A DNA stretch of 64,000 nucleotides from Pseudoips prasinana (Eukaryota; Arthropoda; Insecta; Lepidoptera; Nolidae), in the NCBI GenBank assembly GCA_951640165.1, contig OX621245.1, positions 23,738,330-23,802,329 of the forward strand. Reading direction: 5' to 3'. Under the pieces are notes generated by a model. The model saw only the letters and a list, made by a program, of their open reading frames with translations. It searched no databases and was not told the DNA's origin. The position numbers and the translations under genes were made by a program. Positions 43,173 to 51,449 of this stretch are shown piece after piece; the first letter of the stretch is position 1; the number at the start of each line of letters is the position of its first letter.

Positions 43173-43791
43173 TTGTTTTGATAGTTTCTAATTAAAATTG
43201 GTTTTGTTATTTTATTATTTAACAGTCTAACAGAGTTTTAGAACATACTAGAATGTTACCTACCTATTAGTTATCGATGTATGTTATATTTTGTTTTTTG
43301 TGTTTATTTTATTTTTCTTAGATAGAAATAAGTTAGCAGATTCTAAAAATATATAATTTAGTATATGTTTGTTAACAAAAACATAGGGAAAACCGCAAAA
43401 AATGTCACGCGGCTCTCGTTACGGTAAAGTTTCGTCGTAGTTAAGCTAATTGCGTCAAAAACCGCCCGGAATTTGATTGGTTAAAATTCGTGTGCTCTGA
43501 TTGGTCAGCCAATCAGAGGCCTTAAATTTTATTAAGGAAAATTATATAAATTACGGGCTGGTTTTCGATATCGTCAGTTAGCCAGCGACAACAGAAGAAG
43601 AAACACTAGAAGAAAAAGGAAGAATCAAGACTGGAAGAAAAAGGAAGAAACAAGACTAGAAGAAATAGTAAGAACATGAAGAGAGAACTTTAGAAGATAG
43701 AAACACTGTAAAGAATAAATTTCAAGCCTTCAAGATAGTCATTTTTATTTCCCCACCAATCCCAGCAATAGTTAAGTGTGCATCCTGCACA

Positions 43792-43796
43792 CCCAC
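43792..43796. repeat. TSD, right copy, of the BEL element
   Basis: CCCAC, matching 34509-34513. Confidence 0.93.
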
Positions 43797-43799
43797 TAT

Positions 43800-44310
43800 T
43801 ATGATACCCCATAGCAATATTTGACCAATTTATTCCTCAGTTCAGGTATTAAATCTACCCTTGGAACAATTAGCAACTGCAACTATATAGACTCGTATAA
43901 AAGTAAAGAAAACATAAGAATTCCATAATATAAAATGTTCCTAAAAGCTCGCAGTGTAGACAATTTCTATGTAAAAATATAATCCCTCGCTACTAGAATA
44001 GACCACGCGACCTTGAACACAACTTCAGATGGAACTGCTACAACTATAGCTGTATATATATGCTGTGTATAACCGATATCAAACAGCTATTGTTAACTTG
44101 TTAGATTGACCATTATAAGCCTCATTTAACAACAGTTTCGCTCAGTTGAGCAGTCACCCTTCCTAAGTGAACATAGGAATAGTTATAGACGCGTTAACTA
44201 ATATGTAGCTTACACTAGTATTGAAAACACCACTTCTCCCACATTTTGAAGTGCAATTTCTGAGCCGCCGATTTGATAAACAAAAACTGGACGCATCATG
44301 TTTAAAAACA
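43800..44310. other. gene-free AT-rich stretch
   Basis: Nothing recognised. Confidence 0.45.
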
Positions 44311-44315
44311 TTTTT

Positions 44316-44897
44316 AGGGTTCCGTAGCCAAATGGCAAAAACGGAACCCTTATAGATTCGTCATGTCTGTCTGTCTGTCTGTCCGTCCGTATGTCACAGC
44401 CACTTTTTTCCGAAACTATAATAGCTATACAGTTGAAACTTGGTAAGTAAGATTTTCACACAAAAATAGAAAAAGAACAATAATTTTGGGGGTTCCCATA
44501 CATAGAACTGAAACTCATAATTTTTTTTTTCATCGTACCCATGCATTGGGGTATCTATGGATAGGTCTTCAAAAATGATATAGAGGTTCCTAATATCATT
44601 TTTTTCTAAACTGAATAGTTTGCGCGAGAGACACTTCCAAAGTGGTAAAATGAGTGTCCCCCCCCCCCCCCCCTGTAACTTCTAAAATAAGAGAATGATA
44701 AAACTAAAAAAAATATATGATGTACATTACCATGAAAACTAACAACGAAAATTAGTTTGGACGAGATCTAGTAAGTAGTTTTTTTTAATACGTCATAAAT
44801 CGTAAACCGCAATTTACCTTTCATTGAATCAACTGAAATTCTTGCCGCTACGGAACCCTTCATGTGCGAGTCCGACTCGCACTTGGCCGGTTTTTAT
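44316..44897 (+). repeat. repeat F, copy 2 (hairpin-ended)
   Basis: The left end is a hairpin: AGGGTTCCGT at 44316 and ACGGAACCCT at 44341-44350. The right end carries the palindrome GTGCGAGTC-C-GACTCGCAC followed by TTGGCCGGTTTTT. A (GTCT)n/(GTCC)n run lies near 44365 and a C run near 44657. The copy at 12131-12666 is the same unit inverted. No protein frame. Helitron-like 3' hairpins look similar, but the expected CTRR end is not evident. Confidence 0.82.
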
Positions 44898-45453
44898 ATT
44901 AGAAACAAGAAAGATATGATGACCTTTCTATCACAAATAAACATTTATAACAAATTTTGAATTACGTTAATTTAATATGAACAAGAAAAGTAACGGAAAG
45001 CAACATTCCTCGTTATAACGTTCCCTTTTAGAATGGACGATTCCAACATCACCCTATCCATTCTTCAGTAATGGTCAGGCAATTCTCAAATTTCCAAACT
45101 AACAAGGCAAGCGATATCAAACCAAAGTAAATGACTACATGTTTGACTTAACAATTTTAACCGGAATACTGACACATTTGTTTACACATAAAGATGTAAT
45201 AATTCATGAGAAACCCTTTTAAACCAGACACATATGAGCAAGAAGCAGTACATTTACAATGGCTTATTTGGCGTAAAAAAAATCAGGACTGTAACATGAT
45301 TTTAGTGAGTTGAAACGCAATTATACCTTTATATAAAGATTACGGTGAAGTGCAAAATCACTGAATTGTAACACAAAAATGCAACCTAGTGAAAACGCAC
45401 TTCAGTTTAGACTATCCTTACAAACACATTCAATTTATACTACGATTATAGTA

Positions 45454-45570
45454 CAGACGCCAGCACATCAAGCTACCCTAATCTGTCAAATTTCCTCAAT
45501 TGAAAGTGAACCTTATGCTTATGTGATAAAGTTGAAAATATTTAAAATAAATTTGACAGATTGGTATCTG
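45454..45570. mobile_element. MITE, CAGACG family (copy 6), right arm shortened
   Basis: CAGACGCCAGCACATCAAGC on the left. The right arm reads GACAGATTGGTATCTG, missing about 20 bases of the usual arm, yet TA still flanks both ends (45452-45453, 45571-45572). Confidence 0.88.
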
Positions 45571-45719
45571 TACGTATAATTTATTTTGCTTCTGTCTCTT
45601 CTTTCGCTTACATCAATTTTAATGCTACGCAAATTATAATATGGTTTGGTAGTCAAAACTACTCTGCATTGCGCCTTGACGTATTTGCACTGTACTCCAT
45701 TTCAATAAATTAGCCTAGC

Positions 45720-45925
45720 ATGTATACCACTGGCGACTAAGGGATATACACCAGGTAGTTGGGCAGCAGCAACACCTGTGTACTATAGTTACCACGTAAC
45801 TGCGGTCGCCAACTCCCATGCCAAACTCGGTGACTAAGACAAACCCCTCCAAATGGTAATGTTATTGAAACCTTTGAAGAGTTATGTCCAGCCGTGGACG
45901 ATATGAGGCTGATGATGACTGCACG
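45720..45925 (+). repeat. SINE-B copy (RTE-tailed, diverged)
   Basis: CTGCGGTCGCCAACTCCCAT, GCCAAACTCGGTGACTAAGA, GTCCAGCCGTGGACGATATG and GGCTGATGATGAC. Confidence 0.6.
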
Positions 45926-45926
45926 T

Positions 45927-46310
45927 GTGGTGCAGTAGCTAAGACAATCGCCTCGCATTTGTGCCTAACGTTTTAAGGGTGGAAGCTGACAATCAGTGTA
46001 CATAGACTGTAACGATATGCTGAGCTGCAGCCTTTTAGACACATCGAATTCGATGTTTGTACTTATATTTAGATTTGTATTGTAGCTTTTATGTACTTAC
46101 CTATACCTGTTCTCGCTGTTTTTGTTTATTTCTTTGTTTAAAGTAGGTAGTATATATCTGTGTTGATTTTAATGTTTTTTATGTTGTGTCTAATAAAACT
46201 TTTTTCTTTCTTTCCTCGCCGCTTCGTATCCCGCCCGCGCCGGACAACTATTTGTGTGACCCATAAATAGTTGTTCTGAGTCTGGATGTAATTTGCAGCC
46301 GTCTATTATT
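45927..46310 (+). repeat. tRNA-headed repeat with TTTC tail, plus SINE scrap
   Basis: CACGTGTGGTGCAGTAGCTA resembles the A-box head of the SINE at 18690. The unit ends in AATAAAACTTTTTTCTTTCT, a LINE-like tail. Another head-body scrap follows (GGACAACTATTTGTGTGACC and TTCTGAGTCTGGATGTAATT). Confidence 0.5.
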
Positions 46311-46314
46311 TGTT

Positions 46315-47080
46315 TGTAAAGTACCACGCGAAACAGAGATTAGATTCTCCTGTGCAGGCGTTGACTTTATTTAAAAAGAAAAGATGTAAGTATACTACTG
46401 ATCTGATTGAAAGCCCAAAACGTCACAAGAATGTATCAAACAGTTACGAATATAATATGATTTTCAGTATCGTAAAATATAAACGAATAGGTACATCATG
46501 TAACAGAAAATTACCAATAGCTACACTAGCTAAGCTGAGGCAGCGTTAATAGGCAGTAAAGTTAAAAGCCGGCCCCTTTGACTCTCATAAAGTTCTAGAC
46601 TTTAACGAAATTGCTCGAAGAAATATTGTTACAACGTATTCTTGCGGCTTTTAGGCAGATATGTACTTACTTATTGTGTAACTGAAGGTTTAAATTGCAT
46701 TGGAATATGAATAGCTTGTTATAGCAACTCGAAGGAGGACATTTTGATGTTTTGGCACTGAAACCCATGAAATATAAGTATTCAAGACGCTTCTTCTGTC
46801 GCCGTGAATAATTATTTAAAACTTTTGTAAATTTTTAGATAAATTATATGAATGTTTTTATTATTCAAGATTTTTCTTTTCCGTACTGGCTTCCATTCAG
46901 ATGATAATTTAATGGCATAACCCATTGTAATTATGCAGCGAATTGTTTTATAACAAAATGATTTTAATCGTTGTGTATAGACACACTTCTATGTCACTGC
47001 GAGTGAAATAATGTTTCTTCAGAAATAATTGAATTAAATTTTAGCTCTATAATTATATAAAATTCTCACACTTTTAAGAT
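46315..47080. other. gene-free stretch
   Basis: The frame at 46310-46549 is open but has no recognisable motif. Confidence 0.4.
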
Positions 47081-47093
47081 GATATCCTGGGAC

Positions 47094-48732
47094 TAGGGTT
47101 GTAACGGATCTTCGCATCCGCTTCCGTTATTGCGGAAGTTCCGCATGAAATCGTACCTTCGCCTCCGCCTCCGCTGTTTTTTGCGGACTTATAACGGAGG
47201 TTTATTTACGACATAATCATATATCTCTGCATCACCCAAAGGTCGACTGGCAGAGAATGCCTCTGGCATAAATTCCACCTTTGTCATCATCATCATCATA
47301 TCAGCCGAATGACGCCCGCTGCTGGACAAAAGCCCCCTCCCCAAAGATATCCACGATTGCCGGTCTTACGCTATCGGCATCCAGCGACTTCCAGCAACTG
47401 GTTATTCTCTTCGGTCTTATTTATGTGGTCTATGGTACTACAGCCTTTATGGAATCCGGCTTGTTCGGGAGGTTGGAAGTCGTCAAACCTGCGTGCGAGA
47501 CGATTCTTAATGACTCTCGAAAACAACTTGTAAACATGGCTCAGCATTGTGATGGGTCTGTAATTCTTCAAGAGGATTTTTTCGCCTTTTTTGTGGAAGA
47601 GTACCGCCACACCTCTGTGCCATACTTGTGGCGTTTGACCTTCTAGTATGACGGAGTTCAATAACTTCTGAAGGGCCCTTAGAAGAGCTAGAAGCTGTAA
47701 CTTGCTGTAACTCCATCATCACCAGGCGCCTAGTTTTTCTTAAGCTGTTTGAGAGGGATTCTTATCTCGCACATGCTGACGTCCGGGATGTCTTCGGTGA
47801 AGTCTCGGGTTAGTCGTGCTCTCGGATCTGAGGCACAACTATCGACAGGTGACTGGGTTAACGTATACAGCTGTCCATAGAACGTCTCGATCATTCCCAG
47901 CAACTCAGGTCTAGACGTGACGATTCTGCCATCCTCAGTCTTCAGCTTCGTCAGTTGGCTCTGTTCAACAGACAGTTCTCTTGCTAGCCTAGCCTTTGTT
48001 CCACTCGATGGCTTCTTAATACATTTTGTATTAATTGGGCGCGTGGCGTTGACTGTCTAGATTTGTCTGTTGAGCTGCCCGTATCTGGTAGCATCATCAG
48101 AGGATGTCAAAACCATTTTCCGTCTTTCTTCCTTTAGCTGCAGGGTTTAGTCAGAGATATTTTTGGTATTGTTTGTACGGCGGGCCTTAAAGACCCAGCC
48201 GTATGGAGAGCTTCTACGAACCTGTCGTGGTTTGACTCCACTCGGTTTTGCAGTTTGAGCTGAAAGGGTTCCGGGTTTTTGATGGATGGGTAAAGGTCGG
48301 AGCATAGACTTTATCAGTCGGGACCTCTGGAGCTTGACATTAAGGTTCAATGAGCCCCGCCTGTGATCGCTCCCGCTTTCAACCGTATTGATCACAAAGA
48401 CGTCATTGAACATCTGTTTTATCGTCGACAAAATAAAGTATATCTCGATTTTTGTTTAACCTTACTCAGGTCCATTTGCGGTTATCCGGCTTCTTGAAAA
48501 AGGAGTTCATCATAAAGAGTCCCTCCTTCTCTATGAAGTCAAATTGAAATTGCCCCACTTACAGGTCATTCTTCATTTATTGAGATTAAAAAAAATATAT
48601 ATTACTCATAAAATACTATTTTTTCACATCCACTTTCACCTTCGCATTCGCATCCGTTAACCTCCGCATCCGCGGAAGTGAAATCCGTCACCTTCGCATC
48701 CGCCTCCGCCTCCGCTAAGAGGCCTCCGTTAC
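47094..48732. mobile_element. hAT-like non-autonomous element carrying an RTE copy
   Basis: The left end is TAGGGTTGTAACGGATCTTC. The inverse of the right end is GTAACGGAGGCCTC, so both ends share GTAACGGA in inverted orientation. Both subterminal regions are packed with short CGCATCCGC and CGCCTCCGC units on one strand. Such clustered motifs are typical of hAT subterminal transposase-binding repeats, but the class is inferred. It splits the host SINE with at most a 2-bp (AC) duplication, not the 8 bp expected of hAT, so the assignment stays tentative. It contains no transposase. Confidence 0.5.
47281..48555 (-). mobile_element. RTE LINE copy with internal deletion
   Basis: The (CAT)n tail and 3' block (CAGCCGAATGACGCCCGCTG, CTGGACAAAAGC) run to about 47398, then jump directly to the RT fingers (47400-47660: YRPITMLSHVYKLFSRV and QAGFHKGCSTIDHI on the minus strand). 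About 1 kb that includes the FADD box is missing compared with the copy at 61846. It continues through the linker to the end of the endonuclease domain (48147-48431: SDHRRGSLNLNVKLQRSRLI). Multiple frame breaks. It sits inside the hAT-like element. Confidence 0.85.
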
Positions 48733-48815
48733 ATTATTCACAGACGGCCATGTGTTCCCAAACTAAGCAGAGCTTGCACTATGGAAACCATATAACTGAT
48801 ATACTACTTATAGTA

Positions 48816-49262
48816 ATTGTAATGAAATAATGAAATTTATTCAGCACTTGGGTATTAACATACACTTGTACTTGTCAAGTTCACAATGCAGTACATAAAC
48901 ATAGTCGAATACAGTATAAAAATTACAAAAATATAATTAGTCTAAAAAAAATTTATCTATTATTTTGAAATTTAGTTGTACAATATTAAAATTAAAGAAT
49001 TGAAGGCAATGAGCATTTGGCTAGCGCAGAAGGCTCTTAACCAGTAGCTTAAATTAAACGATTAATACCCGAGGCCACCCTTTTGGGGTTCGGGCCACAG
49101 CTCAGGGGCCGCTGAAGCAAAAGGACAGAATTCTAAGAGAGGGTGTGATCAGTTGCACGGGATCACCGATGACGTGTTAAGGGGCCAAAGCGATCCTCGC
49201 CGCTAAGGAGCCTACCCTAGGTAACCTGCGGCTTTCTCTAGCTACCTGGGTGGACGACCCAA
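48816..49262 (-). mobile_element. LINE 3' end, truncated
   Basis: The plus strand starts TAATGAAATAATGAAATTTA, an inverted A/T-rich tail with an inverse poly(A)-signal-like AATAAAT. It goes on to a GC-richer 3' UTR (GAGGCCACCCTTTTGGGGTT and GTGATCAGTTGCACGGGATC). It splits the SINE-A copy. The clade is uncertain; the tail resembles the CR1-like LINE. Confidence 0.55.
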
Positions 49263-49439
49263 ATGTCTTTTGTAAATACATATTACATATATTTATTTAC
49301 ACCTACACAGCACATAAGACAGTTCACAATTCAATATATGTTTTGGGTGGGAATTGAACCCACGACCTGCGGCGTAAAAGGCAAGTATGAAACAACCACT
49401 CCAACCGGCCCGTCATAATAATATGATTATTTTTAATAA

Positions 49440-50170
49440 TATTGTTAACTAGCTGTTACCCGTGACTTCATCCGCGACAATTTTGAATGAGGACCAATGT
49501 AACATACAACAAAAAGTCCTGACATACGTGAAAGACTCACTTTGAGAAACTGTGTAATGAATGTGAATAGCTAAGGTAAGGCCATTTCATTAAAATTTTG
49601 TATGCCATTTCTGTCAGACACGGTATACAGAAAAAACACGGCCTTTAAAAGCATATTTTCATTATAAAATGTTTCACTGACTCACATACTAAGTCAAGGA
49701 TAACTTTTCATTGGCCTACAATTTTGAAATTTGGCACCAAGAGATAAAGGAAAAAAGAGAAAATTATCGGTACACGATGGTCCTTACAGTTATTTACGTA
49801 GTAAACAACTGTTATTTCAATATTACAAACAGACACTCCAATTTTATTTATTTGTATAGATGACAATAGCTGTACCTGCGCTTCGTCCGCGTGTTAATTA
49901 GTTTATTTCGTTTTTTCTTGTCTTTTTTTTTAAAAAAAGAAGATTTTTTTCTAAAATTAACGTAGCCTCAGTTACTCCTTATTCAAAATCGGTCCAGTCA
50001 TTTCAGAGATTAGCCGAAACAAACAGACAGTGAGACAAACATTGTAAATAATGTTATTTTGGTGTATGTACTGTATATATATTCATATTTGTGTAGTAAA
50101 CAACGGCTATTTCAATAATACAAACAGACACTCCAATTTTATTTATTTGTATAGATATTACCTACTATAG
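49440..50170. repeat. composite of two LINE-like tails with 65-bp direct repeats
   Basis: 49797-49861 and 50092-50157 are near-identical (GTAGTAAACAAC ... ACAGACACTCCAATTTTATT TATTTGTATAGAT). Each is the end of a short repeat opening with an AGCTGT(T)ACC-type block (49450 GCTGTTACCCGTGACTTCAT; 49870 GCTGTACCTGCGCTTCGTCC). I read this as two adjacent copies of one 3' tail family. Confidence 0.6.
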
Positions 50171-50171
50171 C

Positions 50172-50355
50172 CTACTAGCTGTGCCCCGCGGTTTTCCCCC
50201 GCGTTAAACTTCATAAATTATAGCCTATGTGTTAATCTATGGCGTCAGCTAACTGAATACCAAATTTTATTAAAATTGCTCAAGCTATTTAGACGTGAAG
50301 AAGTAACAAACATACACACTCACAAACTTTCGCCTTTAAAATATTAGTGTGATTT
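50172..50355 (+). repeat. repeat G copy 8
   Basis: CTAGCTGTGCCCCGCGGTTT, CCCCCGCGTTAAACTTCATA, AGACGTGAAGAAGTAACAAA and AAATATTAGTGTGATT. Confidence 0.82.
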
Positions 50356-50359
50356 CCAC

Positions 50360-51135
50360 ATATGGTTGTAAATATATCTACTCTTTTCCACCGTCATTAC
50401 ACTACTTGATGTGTATACATCGCTACTAACAGAAATGCCAGCTGGAGACCATAACGACTTTGCTGTCGAAGGCTTCGTAATTTAATAATTCTCTAACAGC
50501 ACATAAATTATTGCACAAGCCATGTCGCGCATAAACGTGAATAAATTTAACCACGCTTCGAGCTTCGTAACATACTAAACGATTCTAATAACAGTATCCT
50601 GCTTGCCCATAACATTAATAATTCACGTTATTACTCAGAAACTCAGAACTTCGTCACCTACGCAACTTTTAAAAGCACCTCTAAATAATGGACAGAAATT
50701 ATTCGCTTCAGAGACCAAGGTCTAGTTAATTACTAATAGAACTTACGGTGAATCGATGAAGTTTCCCCAGATACGCATAAAGTAACATTGTATAAGATTA
50801 AATTGTCCGTAGAACGGTACACAAGTTGGTAAAGTAAATACTTTATTTATTGTTCTGGTAAATAAATGTTTAAGCGACCGAAAATATAAAGACAAATTGA
50901 ATTCGGACTTATGGCACACAAACAAATAAGTTTGGGGAGTTGAGCTGCAGTAACTTGATAATTCCATACATTTTCACGAGTAGTGTTAAGAGAAAGTTCA
51001 GAAAAAAATGTGTAATAATATTTTAACAGATCCTAGTTGAGAAATTTGAAATGTGTGCATTGAACTCAAATGTATTTTTTTTGTTATATCTCTATGGAAT
51101 AATATAATGGTATATAGATGACCCGATGATCATTG
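50360..51135. other. gene-free stretch
   Basis: Nothing recognised. Confidence 0.45.
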
Positions 51136-51139
51136 TCCC

Positions 51140-51245
51140 TGGAAACCGCTGGATGCGGATAGCGCAAGCCTGGTAATTGTGGAGATCTGTGGGAGAGGTC
51201 TTTGTCCAGCAGTGGACGTCTCACGGCTGATATGATTATGATATT
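51140..51245 (+). mobile_element. RTE LINE 3' end
   Basis: ACCGCTGGATGCGGATAGCG, CAAGCCTGGTAATTGTGGAG, TCTTTGTCCAGCAGTGGACG and CGGCTGATATGATTATGA, in plus orientation. Confidence 0.8.
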
Positions 51246-51254
51246 AGTATCTCT

Positions 51255-51440
51255 ATTATCTCGTCGAACATTCTCTGACCAAATTGGAGATGTTCTCAAG
51301 AAAGGGCAGGTCAGAAGTACCCTAAACCGGCGAGCATGAATGAAGAATATAATGACAGTAATCGAGGCAAAAGAAGTATGCAAAGATCGTGACAAATGGA
51401 AATCCGTTGTCTCTGCCTACCTCTCTGGGAAACAGGCGTC
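51255..51440 (+). pseudogene. C-terminal fragment of a LINE-like ORF
   Basis: Read on the plus strand, one frame gives FSDQIGDVLKKGQV, a stop, then MKNIMTVIEAKEVCKDRDKW and KSVVSAYLSGKQA. The second half recurs at 60710-60785 in the same orientation and the first half at 60615-60705 inverted, so this is a repeated coding sequence. The RVSAYPSGK-type end looks like a retroelement ORF terminus, but I cannot name the family. One in-frame stop separates the halves. Confidence 0.55.
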
Positions 51441-51449
51441 TATGTATGT

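Larger units (their letters stand above)
34514..43791 (+). mobile_element. BEL/Pao LTR retrotransposon, near-complete
   Basis: Two LTRs (TGTGCGGG...CCTGCACA) with 5-bp CCCAC duplications, a primer-binding site, a purine-rich tract and a single Gag-Pol order of Gag, zinc knuckle, aspartic protease, RT (YVDD), RNase H and integrase. Protease-RT-RNase H-integrase with a YVDD RT is the BEL/Pao arrangement. Apart from the 25-bp duplication and the nested LINE, the LTRs differ at only about three positions (TAGAAG/TATAAG, TTAGTAG/TTAGCAG, GTCGTT/GTCATT), so insertion was recent. The coding region is GC-rich against an AT-rich background. It is broken by three frame changes, and the 3' LTR is split by a CR1-like LINE. 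As given it is not autonomous. Confidence 0.97.
41240..43791 (+). repeat. 3' LTR of the BEL element, split by a LINE
   Basis: LTR parts 41240-41385 and 43182-43791 flank the inserted LINE. Without the LINE the LTR is about 756 bp. The extra 25 bp compared with the 5' LTR is a tandem duplication near 43620-43660 (GGAAGAATCAAGACT and GGAAGAAACAAGACT). Confidence 0.95.
47081..49415 (-). repeat. SINE-A copy split by two nested insertions
   Basis: Three pieces make one minus-strand SINE-A: 47081-47093 (GATATCCTGGGAC), 48733-48815 (ATTATTCACAGACGGCCATG ... GGAAACCATATAACTGATAT) and about 49262-49415 (GTAAATACATATTACATAT, GGGTGGGAATTGAACCCACG). The first gap is the hAT-like element, the second a LINE tail. 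Confidence 0.8.

Noticed and set aside
34514..43791. Errantivirus or endogenous retrovirus with an envelope gene
   Set aside because: The domain order ends with the integrase C-terminus running into the LTR; there is no envelope-like frame. YVDD, the integrase-C domain and the 5-bp TSD all fit BEL/Pao.
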